Below, in pieces: positions 53,632 through 64,000 of a stretch of 64,000 bases of DNA (the first letter of the stretch is position 1; every line of letters begins with the position of its first letter). The translations under genes were made by a program, and so were the position numbers. The DNA lies in contig CAJNOJ010000116.1 in NCBI GenBank assembly GCA_905250025.1, positions 124,001-188,000 on the forward strand, written 5' to 3'. The notes beneath the pieces were generated by a model. It was given only the letters and a program-made list of their open reading frames with translations. It had not been told where the DNA came from and did no database searches. The stretch comes from Adineta ricciae. Lineage: Eukaryota; Rotifera; Eurotatoria; Adinetida; Adinetidae.

Positions 53632-54768
53632 ATGTCAAAAGCCATTTCATTTGTTCGAGGTTTTCGTATACCGAAACCAGAAGATATTGAAGATGCACTG
53701 GGTGCAGATGCTTCGTTTTCCAATGAATTCAAATCGACATTTGGTTCTCTGACAAGTCCCACGCACGAATCAGACTGGTTAGCAAATTACAAAGAAACTG
53801 GACAAACATATGCAGATTTCCTCGAAGATTGCCCCTTTCTTGAGGATGGACATCCTCTACAAAAATATATCTATCTGACATTGTTGGATGATGATGATCG
53901 TTTGTCGATATTGGATATAAACCGTTTAATTGATTATACTCAACGATTCTTTCAAATGGAAGTTAAACTTATTCCTTTGTTTACGAATATCAACTGGAAT
54001 CAGTCAAAACGATCATGGACATGTAAGTACTACGTTTATCAATTAATGTATGTGGATAAATTATAATGCTTAGGTACAACCAAAGGTAGAAATGATATGG
54101 CAAGGGAAACAAAACTTCGTACGCGATACGATGCAGTTAGTGAACACTCGCAGATCTATGTCGAGAGTATTCTGACGCTTTTGAAACGTTCCGTTCCAAC
54201 GGATGCACGTTGTCTTGTCGCGATAACAATGCATGATTTTTATTCCGATGAGTCCGATTTGTTCATTGCTGGTTTAGCACAAGGGAATGCTCGTGTTGCT
54301 GCATTTTCGTTCTTTCGTTATGATCCTCGTTTAAAATTCGGTTCGGAGTTCTGGTATGACTGGAAAGTCAAGACGATGAAGCCGTCTTCAATATCACAGA
54401 TTATACTCCTACGGTCATGTCGTCTGTTGACACATGAGATAGGACATCTGCTTGGTATTGATCATTGTATATATTACAATTGTTTAATGAATGGCAGTGG
54501 TCATTTGGAAGAAGATTTCTCACAGCCATTGTTTTTGTGTCCTGTTGATCTGAGGAAATTGATGAAACTATCGAACTCGGATTGTATTCAGCGATACGAA
54601 CAGCTGCTAGAGTTTTGCACAGCGAATCAATTCGAACTGGAAATTGAGACATTGAGAAAACGTTTAGAAATATTAAAGAAAGATCAATCAAAGAAGAAGA
54701 AGAACATGAGTTCAACTGAGAACGAACCACCACGGAAAGTAAAACGCATGAAGAAAGCATCTGTTTAA
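53632..54768 (+). CDS. AMZ2: Archaemetzincin-type metallopeptidase
   Basis: Archaemetzincins are zinc metallopeptidases of family M54. The catalytic signature is complete: HEIGHLLGIDHCIYYNCLMN at about 54436-54495, with three His, the Glu and the downstream CxxxxCxMN. A further Cys follows in PLFLCPVDLRKL. Upstream regions (DCPFLEDGHPLQKYIYL, VAITMHDFYSDESDLFIAGLAQG, VAAFSFFRYDP) match AMZ1/2. One intron lies at about 54024-54073. The C-terminus is a Lys-rich, probably nuclear tail (KKKKNMSS, PPRKVKRMKK). I chose the ATG at 53632 after an acceptor-like TTTAG at 53621. The gene sits inside a tight co-directional cluster, 142 nt ahead of FIG4. Confidence 0.9.
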
Positions 54769-54910
54769 ACTTGTGTATTCACGAGAATGAGAGACATTCA
54801 ATATTCCAGATCAAAATGTTTTACCTTTGTTTGTTAATACAAATGCACATTGCCACTCGCTTAAATCAATTGACTTCGCTTCGGATATTCTCTATTCTAG
54901 ATAGAGAAAG

Positions 54911-57900
54911 ATGTCATTAAAGATTCTGGAAAACCCATTACTTAATCCATGGCAACATTTCACTATCTATGCAACACATAATGTAGGATTTGGTAAAGTA
55001 CTCACTTAAAGATGTACACAATCGTTCTCTTTTTAGCGCTATATTGTCGTAGCAATGAACAAGAACCGATCAAAGTGTCGAATTCTCAAAATCGATCGTA
55101 TGGATCAAAAAGAATTAAGTATCATTGAAGATCAAGTCGGTATCGCTACAGTACTAATTGGAGATTTCGAAGATTATCTTCTATTATAGCATGAGTATTC
55201 ACATAGTGAACTACGCCAACTTCTCGGTACAATCGAAATAAGCAACAGTCGAGTCGGTGGCTTCAGTAAAACAATTCATTGCCACGGAATTATCGGTAAA
55301 AAGCCATCGATGTGTGGAAACTATCGAGAGACACGATTTGCAATTGTTTATTAGGTTTTATTAAATTTCTCGAGGGATACTATATGCTTGTGATAACCCG
55401 ACGAAGTCAAGTCGCTCGAATAGGTTACCATCGAATCTACAAAATTGACGAAACAGTTATGTTAGGCATTACAAATGAAGATATAAAAAAACTCCATCCT
55501 GACGAAAGCAAGTACGAGTCTTTTGATTTTTTTGTACTTGATTTAATCGTATTCGTCTTCTAGATATCTTCGTGCATTACAAAATGTCGATTTAACCAAT
55601 GGATTCTATTTTAGTTATACATATGATTTGACACACACATTACAATTCAATCTTATGCACCAAAGTTCCAAGTCCGATGAAGAGAACAACAAGGAGGGCT
55701 TTTGTTGGGGAACGCGTTATCAGCCGACATGGAAATATGTTTGGAATGAATATCTTCAGGAACCACTACGAGCTCAAGTTCACCCAAGATGGTTACTTTT
55801 CATCGTTCATGGTAGAAAGATCTTGATGAACAATGGTTTGAAATACATGAGCTTGCATTTGTAGGAGTTATATTACAATACAATCTGAATGTATTTTGTC
55901 GTTCGATTTACCTAACATTAATCTGTCGACGCTCACAAAGGTACTCTGGAACGCGATTTCTCAAACGTGGGGGCAACTGCAAAGTAAGAAGAACATATCG
56001 ATTGAGCAAGAAGTTATTGCTGTGATAACTAGGGCTATGTAGCGAATGAAGTTGAAACAGAACAGATCGTTCATGATGCTTCACTATCATCGCTTGGAAA
56101 GAGTCATTTCACGTCGTATGTGCAATTACGTGGAAGTGTACCTGCGTTCTGGAGCCAAGATCCAAAACAAGTGCCCAAACCACCTATCGTCAGTAAGTTA
56201 ACGACTAAGCAGAGCTAAGTTACTGATTCCGTTATGCTCTTCTTTTCCTATTTAATAGTTGACATGAATGATCCAACTTATGTGGTCGCATCACAACATT
56301 TTCGACAACTGCTCTATCGATATGGTGCACCAAGTAAGTTCAAAACATTTGCTACAATGCTTTCAGCTTCCCACTTGTGTTTTAGTTCTTGTGCTGAACC
56401 TTGTGAAAGTACGTCTGACTTTTATTTGAATTCCTATCGAAAAATTTCTCTTCTAGAAACATGAGAAGAAGAAACAGGAGTACATTTTATCCGAAGAGTT
56501 TTGTAGTGCTCTGGATTACATCAAACAATTCGTTCCTGACGAAAATAATATCCAATATCTACCATTTGACATGGCACGTGCCAATCGTTCGTACGTAGAT
56601 ACCTATGTTTTGTCCGATGATGATGATGAATTCGTCTTTTTCAGCAAACACCGACGCGTCATGCCGAAATTAGATGAAATTGCTCGACGCTTTCTCCAAC
56701 AAACAGGATTCTTTCAAAATTTTCCATTATTAGTTAATGATAAGCAATATTTTTATGACAAGTAGACGAGTCTTCCAAACGAAAACATCAACTGACTTCA
56801 TTATTTTCAGAGAGAATGCAATTCGACTAACACCATATCAATCATTCTTTGTTCAAACAGGCGTTGTACGAGTCAATTGTGTCGACTGTCTTGATCGGAC
56901 CAATACAGCCATGTTTGCAGTGGCAAAATGTGCACTTGGATATCAGGTAAGACTTTGAAATGAATTACAGTATGCTCGATCACACTATCCTCGTCCATTT
57001 TTAGTTATTCGCAATGGGTCTGACAGATTCTCCGCATCTACAGGAAGATTCATCCGTTGAACTGTTCGTTGTTTTTCTTTCAAGCAGACTTCTAAGACGA
57101 GAATTCCTTTATTTAGAGTCATTAAACAATTATTTGAACATTCAGGTGACATTCTCGCCCAGCAGTATGCTGGTAGTCAGTTAGTTCATCGAATTGATAC
57201 TTATAAAAAGCTTACCCCCGCTTGGGCAACACAATCCCGAGATATTGTACAAACACTTTCACGTTATTATTCCAATACGTTTTCCGGCATGTAGTCTACA
57301 TTATCTCTTCTTCTACTCTCATCGCCTAATTTTACCAAATAGATGCAGAAAAACAACATGCAATGAACTTGTTCCTTGGTATCTTCCAACCAAAAATCGG
57401 TCGTCCACATTTCTGGGAATTAGCCAGTGATTATCATTTACATGACCCACGATTAGTATCTGGTTATATGCCACCACAGTAATTTGTCAAGAGATCTGTT
57501 CAACCTGTATTTTTACGTGTCCTTCTTTTTGTTTAGCTGCACAGATATTCTAGGTGATGATATTTGGTTTTCTCTACCTTTTGCAGCTGAACAAGGTTAA
57601 TCATTTGTGAAGTTCTCTCCTTCGAACAAAGAAATATTTATTTGCTTTCAGTATTGAAGTCTCGAAACGACTGCTTGGAAATTGTGTCGGTAAGGGAAGA
57701 TGATCCACTTGTTGATGGCTTCAACGAGTATTATCATCCCGATGAATTGACAGTTTTTGAGGAAAAATTCGAATGGCATATGGATTCAACTAACAAGTAA
57801 ATACTTGATCACTACGATAGAGCATTCTCACGAGGAATTCATTATTCTTTAGAGATATTGCCTATAACTATGGAAATATTCGTGAATTTACGCCGTTTTC

Positions 57901-58764
57901 TATTCGTGATCATAAGCAAAGAAAGACCATCACTAGTCTCGGGTAAACTGCCAGTTAATTCTTTTTTTTTTCCAGAGGATTCATTATTTTGATTATCTAG
58001 TCTAATGGCTGATGTTCAACAACGAGCACTTCTTCCTCCAACTGCTGCATTGTCCACTCCGTCACCACAGGCCAATCAAGATCAATCATCAGACGAAGAT
58101 ATATTCGACGACACGGACACAGACGACGAGAATTTCCGAAAACAATCCCAAATCTCGAATAAGAAATCTTACAAATCGAAAATAATCAATCGATCAATCA
58201 ATGATGAATCGAACAGTAGTGCAATGCAAATCAAACGTTTATTAAGTACGATATTTCCCACAACAAACGATGTATATGGCTTTCATTTGAATGAGCCATC
58301 AAGTGAATCTTTACAGTGTTATGAACAATATGCGCGAATGGCACGTGATGCATGTTTACCAACATCGACACCGTCATCAAATAAACAGCATTTCAACGAA
58401 TTGTCAATCCAATCGTACCAATCAGTTTCATCTAATTCAAGTTTTGAAATGTTAACTCACTTATTTTTCCTGTCATCTGTCGGCTAAAACTTGTCTTTTT
58501 TTTTTGTCTAGTATTTTACCGTCAGCCACTGAACGAACTAAAAGTAAACAACAGCAACTATTACAACAGCAACAAGCAGAGTTTTTGTCGCTACAACAGT
58601 CTCTTGCGTCGATGTTCGATGAACCGATTGTCACCGATGAGACAATTCGTATTTACGAACAATGTGTAGCTGTTGGACATGAAGGACCATTTGAACCGTC
58701 AGATGTTGATCGTTTAGTGTACGAAGAATACGTTGCGTCTTTGATGATTCCTGTTCAATCGTAA
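54911..58764 (+). CDS. FIG4: FIG4/SAC3 phosphoinositide 5-phosphatase
   Basis: FIG4 works with PIKfyve and VAC14 on endolysosomes to control PI(3,5)P2. The gene has about a dozen short introns. Signatures in order are [20 protein letters not shown]-like sequence, [76 protein letters not shown] and [13 protein letters not shown]. The SAC catalytic CX5RT motif follows ([13 protein letters not shown], about 56888-56926), then [19 protein letters not shown] and [10 protein letters not shown]. The C-terminal half is Ser/Gln-rich and ends in a helix ([16 protein letters not shown]) that matches the FIG4 tail. The start follows an acceptor-like TTCTAG. Stop is at 58762-58764 and AATAAA at 58823-58828. 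Confidence 0.9.
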
Positions 58765-58822
58765 AATTGTGAATATTTTCCAATCTATTTCGATTTTTGA
58801 TATCCGTCTTATAAAATTGTCA

Positions 58823-58828
58823 AATAAA
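58823..58828 (+). terminator. Polyadenylation signal of FIG4
   Basis: AATAAA 58 nt after the FIG4 stop and only 30 nt before the HMG-CoA lyase start. It is followed by a TTGTAG acceptor at 58846-58851, an arrangement typical of operon processing sites. Confidence 0.6.
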
Positions 58829-58851
58829 TTTCATTGCTTTTATGGTTGTAG

Positions 58852-58899
58852 ATGTACTATGTGGCCGAGAATGTTTCTCCGTCGTATGATTCAGTTTAA
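58852..58899 (+). promoter_or_regulatory. Out-of-frame upstream ORF overlapping the HMG-CoA lyase start
   Basis: An ATG directly after the TTGTAG acceptor opens a 15-codon frame that overlaps the lyase start at 58859 in another frame. If the transcript begins at the acceptor, this ATG sits only 7 nt ahead of the real one and would have to be skipped. This is seen in the sequence; regulation is inferred. Confidence 0.35.
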
Positions 58900-59899
58900 T
58901 CTCCTCTCTCGATCATTCAGCATTTCTTCGTCAAACAATTTTGTCCGTATATTTGAAGTTGGTCCTCGAGATGGTTTACAGAATGAAAAGATAGTCGTTC
59001 CAACACCGATTAAAGTTGAATTCGTCAATCGACTAAATCGAACTGGTCTCAAAGCCATCGAAGTCACAAGTTTTGTTTCTCCGAAATGGGTTCCGCAGAT
59101 GAGTGATCATGTCGAAGTGCTTGCTGGTATCGAACGAGTGCCCGGTGTTTGTTATTCTGCATTGACACCTAATGTGCAAGGTATCAACAAAGTCGTCTCC
59201 TTAGGCGACAAGGGTGTCGATGAAGTAGCCATATTCTCTGCTGCATCAGAAACTTTCTCTAAAAAGAATATTAATTGTTCAATTGAAACATCACTACAGC
59301 GATTCGATGAAGTCATGAAAGTTGCTCGACAGAAGAATCTACCAGTTCGGGGATATGTGTCTTGTGTAGTGGGTTGTCCATATGAAGGAAAGATCTCACC
59401 AGCGCAAGTTGTACCTGTCGTTCAGAAATTACTTGAGATGGGATGTGTAAGTCTTTTCATTAGTTTTCTGTTCCCTGAAAGTATTGTTCGCTTTACATAG
59501 TATGAAATTTCATTGGGTGACACGATCGGCGTGGGAACACCAAAATCTATTGGCGAATTATTACAAGCATTGAATTCCAGCGGTGTCCCGTCGGCTAAAT
59601 TAGCCATTCACTGTCATGATACATATGGACAAGCGATTGCGAACATCGCCAAAGCGTTGGATATGGGCATTCGATGTGTTGACTCAAGTGTAGCCGGTCT
59701 CGGTGGTTGTCCATATGCAAAAGGTGCGACAGGCAATGTGGCAACCGAAGATGTGATATATTTATTACACGGACTTGGCTATGAGACAGGCGTCGATCTT
59801 GATCAACTGATTGATGCTGGTGACTTCATCATGAACTTTTTAAAAAGACAAAACAAATCGAAAGTCGCACAAGCACTTCTATGCAAACGACAGGATTAA
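58859..59899 (+). CDS. HMGCL: Hydroxymethylglutaryl-CoA lyase, mitochondrial
   Basis: HMG-CoA lyase splits HMG-CoA into acetoacetate and acetyl-CoA in leucine breakdown and ketogenesis. The N-terminus ([20 protein letters not shown]) is basic and amphipathic, a mitochondrial targeting peptide. The catalytic motifs are present: [25 protein letters not shown], the HCHDTYGQA metal site, and the signature loop [19 protein letters not shown] with the active Cys. One intron lies at about 59449-59500. The C-terminus is CKRQD rather than the CKL peroxisomal signal of vertebrates, so a peroxisomal pool is not expected. The start at 58859 is chosen because it gives the targeting peptide; another ATG 7 nt upstream is out of frame. 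Length is about 330 residues, normal for the family. Confidence 0.93.
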
Positions 59900-60531
59900 A
59901 GCAAAGCTACACAGGAGAAGAACAGTACCACAGAACAATAAAGATTGTCTGTCTGACAGTTGAATCATATCTGTTCGTCTATAAATATGTATGTCTATTT
60001 TTTTTCTCAAGAAAAAAATGAATTAAAATAACATTGTGAAAAACAATGATACATACATTCTGTTTCTTACTTTTGTGTGACTGATTGTTTGCAAAACGTG
60101 AAAATATGCCGTGTTACTAACTATTCTTGAACAAATGTCGTTGAACGATGCGAACGAGAAAACAAATTGACCAGTTAGCGAACTTAATATTTCATTCTTG
60201 CTTTTGTATCGATTGTTGTGTTCGTTTTATCGAGAAATATTTAATTAACAAGTGCTAACATTGTGCTCAAACCAGGTGTTGATTTACCTTTAGACAGTGA
60301 AATTTATCAGAGAGTATCAACACGTAATTTGTTTTCTTCTTCCTTCCACGTGCTCTCGCAACATAAAATTTCAACGAAAATATTTTATTTCATACCTGCA
60401 AAAGAACGCACATTCTTTTTCGTTTCGCGTAACTCTGCGGATTCTTTCGATTCTCTACAGTCAAGGTTATGAACAAACCACACGTCTAACATGGAATATT
60501 TTCAGTTTTAGATTGTCCTCAGTCGAATCGA
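59900..60531. other. Intergenic region upstream of the helical-repeat gene
   Basis: Contains the lyase 3' flank with AATAAA at about 59937 and AT-rich DNA. Several acceptor-like tracts lie before 60532 (TTCAGTTTTAG at 60501-60511). No recognisable coding exon; short ORFs near 60263-60470 look accidental. Confidence 0.5.
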
Positions 60532-61839
60532 ATGGATTCATCAGCCGACTGTCAAGTTATTTTGACTACAATCGGCGAATTCTATCGTATAAGCATGAGT
60601 GATTCCGATGAGAAAATTAAAACTTCATTACAAACGATTCTCAAGCTTTGGCCGGACGTTCTTCATGCCGGCAATACGGCTACCGATGACGAATTGTTCT
60701 CGTTGAATGTGAGTCGTGCAGTTTTCACCCAAATCTTTGCTATTACTTTGTCGAAAGAATTCTTCAATAAAGACCATCTATTGATTCGTGAGATTTTCTT
60801 TGCGCTCTTCAGCATTCTGACCGGTTATACACATATCTTCAAAGAAAACAAGTCGGCTTACATCGAATCGAATGTTCGTCTCATCATCAAAATGATGACA
60901 AGTGTCGTCTCAGTCGTACGATTTCAGCACGATGATTTGACAAAGCCGGAGGAACAGAATTTACTAATCGCTATACGTGAACATATTGACAGTGATGATC
61001 AACGCGACAGTTTATCGGATGGATCGATATCGTTGATATGGAATTTGTGCGATAAAACGATCTTAATCCCGACAATGTTGAAAGCTGGCTATGGAAGGAA
61101 TATCCTCCAATGGGTTGAACAGCGTGAAACGAAATTTCGAGAAGAAAAAATCGACGCGCCCATACACATTCTGCATAATTTCCTACGACATGATGATGGA
61201 ATCGACGAATTGAACAGATATAATCCACTCAGCGTTATTGAAGCTATTAAATTTGAACCAAGTGTTTCTGATGACGATGAACACGATTTGACAATACATC
61301 TAGCAATGATTCGTGCACTTCTGACTGATTACGATCAGATAAAACAAGATGCCGCAAAGTATACACATAAAGCTATCAATATGCTATTACAAATATCTAT
61401 TAATGCAGCAAAGCATGAGAAATACCGTTATAATGGTTTTCACGTTTCCGAACCATTGACTGTGCTGGTGAAGTTATTTCATAATGATGAAATATTGCAT
61501 GGTATTCTCAACAAGAATGAAACGAAACCTCCGACAACGATACAATCAATCATTGAACTTTTCACAACATTCCTATCAAAATCTTATCCGAAAATGACTG
61601 GTGACAATGATGTTTTAGATAATTATACATGTGTGGTGATCTTCAATTTGTTTTGGATTCTGTCGAATCATGAAAGATATCATGACTCGCTTCGTGAGGG
61701 CGAGACATTGATAGGAATTGTGAAGAATGCAGTTGTTGATCCGCAACGATTTGTTGATACATTCATGCCACGCACAATGAAAAGTATTTATGAATCTGCA
61801 AGCGAGACTTTAAAAAATTTAGGTATTGCGCGACTTTAG
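60532..61839 (+). CDS. Unrecognised all-helical (armadillo/HEAT-like) protein, 435 residues, intronless
   Basis: A single open frame with no introns, unusual beside its intron-rich neighbours. It starts MDSSADCQVILTTIGEFYRI and is predicted by eye to be almost wholly alpha-helical. Repeated helix pairs of about 40 residues resemble ARM/HEAT repeats (for example IREIFFALFSILTGYTHIF, ALLTDYDQIKQDAAKYTHK, YTCVVIFNLFWILSNHERY). No catalytic or zinc motif and no membrane segment or signal peptide is seen. An AATAAA-like signal follows near 61915. I do not recognise the family. An ARM-type adaptor or a relative of ARM modules in larger signalling proteins is possible, but that is a guess. The missing introns could mean a retrocopy or acquisition by transfer; the sequence does not decide. 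Confidence 0.7.
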   Translation: MDSSADCQVILTTIGEFYRISMSDSDEKIKTSLQTILKLWPDVLHAGNTATDDELFSLNVSRAVFTQIFAITLSKEFFNKDHLLIREIFFALFSILTGYTHIFKENKSAYIESNVRLIIKMMTSVVSVVRFQHDDLTKPEEQNLLIAIREHIDSDDQRDSLSDGSISLIWNLCDKTILIPTMLKAGYGRNILQWVEQRETKFREEKIDAPIHILHNFLRHDDGIDELNRYNPLSVIEAIKFEPSVSDDDEHDLTIHLAMIRALLTDYDQIKQDAAKYTHKAINMLLQISINAAKHEKYRYNGFHVSEPLTVLVKLFHNDEILHGILNKNETKPPTTIQSIIELFTTFLSKSYPKMTGDNDVLDNYTCVVIFNLFWILSNHERYHDSLREGETLIGIVKNAVVDPQRFVDTFMPRTMKSIYESASETLKNLGIARL

Positions 61840-62844
61840 TTTCATTTATGATTCCAAATTTTATCTTAATCACGAGCCTTTGGATATGTAAATTTCAATT
61901 TTTTTTATATGACTTAATAAAAAAAGACAGATGCGATTATTTACTTTGATGCAAAGATTATCATGACAAGTTCTAATTAAACAGTACCAGAGACCTCAGT
62001 CAGGTGCTGTTTGAGATAATGATTAAAGATCTCGTTCGATAACTTTGGGATTACTTATACAACTATTGAAATTCAAATCGAACCTGCAAAGATGTTGAGA
62101 TATACCGAACGTTGGAAAAGCCAAGGAAAACATACACACTTGACTTGATGTGTTGTCATCTGATAGTGCTAATTCCACTGTTTCATCTGCGTATGTTCCG
62201 AATAAACTGAAACATAGTCGAAAAGTCATACTTTTCACGCTGGATGACATTAAAGCAAAATCGTTGAGATCATGGAATAAACTTATCGAAACGTCGATCT
62301 AACTGACAACTGAATATCACAAGCAGATTCATCGTATTAATATATGTCTCCAATGTTCTAGTTGTGGTACTGACATTTATTTCCGTGATAGAAACATGTC
62401 TCTCATCTTTACCTGTAGGTCCACAACTAAAAGATATCAAAGAAGTTTCGCAATGTTATTTTATTATACTGATAATGAAACTATATTTTGATTTTATCAC
62501 TTGCATATTTTAGGTACACATTCTTCGTAGATACCTGAATTGTAGTTTTTCATTCAACTGCGTGTATAGGCCCCCTGAATATCTATTGCAGACGATTAAG
62601 AGGCTTATATGCATGCTAAGTTCATTTGGAAGAAAAGAAGAGATCTCGATTATTGCTTTTGCAATATATCATTACAAGAAACTATGTCATTTATTCAGTG
62701 AAATCTGTTTATCTTCATAATAAAAATGTCAAACATATATATTAAGAAACTACTTCAACAGTATAAGACGATAAGATAAGAAAGAACTCAAAATGTATAA
62801 AACTGTCAGATCTCTACCAGCCAAAAACAATAATCTTTTCGTTT
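61840..62844. other. About 1 kb without a clear gene
   Basis: The left part carries the 3' flank of the helical-repeat gene. On the minus strand, two stretches about 62023-62250 and 62280-62420 give protein-like but unrecognised readings (for example LFGTYADETVELALSDDN and HVSITEINVSTTTRTLETYI). They are separated by a stop and have GTAAAG/AG-like borders. These could be exons or remains of a minus-strand gene, but I cannot support one. The right part (62450-62840) is AT-rich promoter-like DNA. Confidence 0.35.
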
Positions 62845-64000
62845 ATGATGAACTTGCACTGGCTCATATTGTTCTTTGTTCTTGTGACTACTTGCGCACA
62901 AGGTGAGTTTTCTATCCATACATTTAACTTATTGAGTAATCGCATTTTTCAGGTGCCCTCCCAGCTACACCTCTATTCTTTCGTGGACTATGGTGTGTAG
63001 CAAAATGGTCAAGTACGACTCAATCATATACACAAACTGGTCAAGCTTTCTTTTACAATAATGGTACATTCACAATGAACTATCTTGACAACCCTTCGTC
63101 GACTTGGGTACGACTCAGTCGTTGCATACCGTCTCATTTCATTTCATTTGAACAAACTATGTATAGGTCAATCATTTCACGGCAGTGAATAATACCGATG
63201 GTGCTGGTGGAACATATCAATTTCTGACAGTTACAACAAAAGGTAAAAACAATTTACTTGAAACTACAAAAGATCATCGACTATTTGTTATGTAGGTCCT
63301 TCTGAACTTGTCAACAAAACATTGTGCTATTGGCGACGAAAGATTTCCAATACTGAAGTGCTCTTTGGCCGGCAATCAAATGGTACTTGCACTTCAACAT
63401 TTGAAAATGATACATCAACAGATGCACTGCGATACACGCGAACACCAACAACTTGTCGTTATATCGATGATGAAAATACCAATCTGGTCATATCGGGCAG
63501 TTCCTTCGAAGTAGGAACACTTCTTCCATACGATCGAAATTTAGCAACCGCCGTACGCGAAGCTGTGGTGTTCTATGGAAGTTCATCGATTGTTAAATGG
63601 ACAACATTAGCAACAGATTTTCCTGACTACACAACACTCAATCGAGGCTTTGGTGGATCGACATTACTTCAATGTTACCAACAATTCAAACGTATTGTTC
63701 AACCATTAGAGCCAAGCATCTTCATCATTTATGCAGGTGAAAACGATATTGCCGGTGGAACAACACCAGTTACATTACAAACAGTCTTCCGACAGTTCGT
63801 TCCATTGATTCGTCGCTTCTATCATAATACACCGATTGCTTACATCTCATTGAAGCCAAGTCCATCGCGCGTTAGCAAAATGAGTCAAATGAACGATGCA
63901 AATAATCGTATTCGGCAAGACATTAACTTACTATTTCCTGGTGTGACGTTCATCGATATCTGGCCTGATATGTTGCTTCCTAATGGACAACCAAATCCTG
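62845..64000 (+). CDS. Secreted SGNH/GDSL-type hydrolase, cut by the window end
   Basis: Starts MMNLHWLILFFVLVTTCAQ, a clear signal peptide encoded by exon 1 (62845 to about 62902). About 150 residues of unrecognised N-terminal domain follow (LFFRGLWCVAKWSSTTQ, TFENDTSTDALRYTRTP), with cysteines that may form disulfides. Then comes an SGNH hydrolase domain: block I FYGSSSIVKW (near 63570-63600), block II NRGFGGSTLLQC (near 63640), block III IIYAGENDIAGG (near 63728). The final Asp-x-x-His block lies past the window. Block I has Gly-Ser-Ser in place of Gly-Asp-Ser, as in several SGNH subfamilies. It is probably an extracellular esterase or acyl hydrolase; substrate unknown. There are three short introns. 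Confidence 0.75.

Noticed and set aside
60263-60472. Short frames before the helical-repeat gene as possible extra exons
   Set aside because: They lack proper starts, do not join in frame with 60532 and show no domain pattern.

Overview
The window is metazoan nuclear DNA. It is AT-rich and very compact, and every multi-exon gene has many short GT-AG introns, mostly about 45-70 nt. The gene content is animal: Lunapark, a PITPNM/RdgB-type lipid transfer protein with DDHD and LNS2 domains, FIG4, an MBD5/6-like protein and adenylate kinase 9. Compact genes, tiny co-directional gene gaps and two allele-like copies of one segment fit a bdelloid rotifer (Adineta/Rotaria type). That taxon is an inference; no species-specific marker was seen.

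Left unique arm (1-15890): Lunapark (+), lysyl-tRNA synthetase (+), a PHOSPHO-type HAD phosphatase (+), a DMAC2L/ATP5S-like mitochondrial protein (+), a small snapin-like protein (-), an RNF5/RNF185-like membrane RING E3 ligase (+), a 2 kb gene-free stretch, then the PITPNM/RdgB gene (+) and the first exon of a cytidine deaminase (+).

Duplicated block: an 18.1 kb segment occurs twice in direct orientation, at 15891-33967 and 33969-52069, separated by a single N at 33968. Each copy carries cytidine deaminase (+), a PP2D1-like degenerate PP2C phosphatase (+), a large adenylate kinase 9 gene (-), an MBD5/6-like gene (+) and a SOCS-box gene (+). Copy 1 lacks the 3' end of the SOCS-box gene and copy 2 lacks exon 1 of the deaminase, in both cases exactly at the N. 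The copies differ by a few percent by eye in exons, introns and intergenic DNA. The simplest reading is that two haplotype contigs with overlapping ends were placed end to end (a false tandem duplication). The real locus would then hold one intact copy of each gene per haplotype.

Right unique arm (52070-64000): NSMCE1 (+), archaemetzincin (+), FIG4 (+) and HMG-CoA lyase (+) follow one another with gaps of 94-144 nt and form a candidate trans-spliced operon. After them come an unrecognised 435-residue all-helical intronless gene (+), 1 kb without a clear gene, and a secreted SGNH/GDSL-type hydrolase (+) cut by the window end.

The genes are mostly housekeeping: ER shape, translation, lipid signalling, nucleotide metabolism, ciliary adenylate kinase, DNA repair and ketone/leucine catabolism. 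I see no mobile element, retroelement, CRISPR, rRNA or tRNA, and no evidence of a novel multi-gene system. The most consequential observation is the probable assembly-made duplication.
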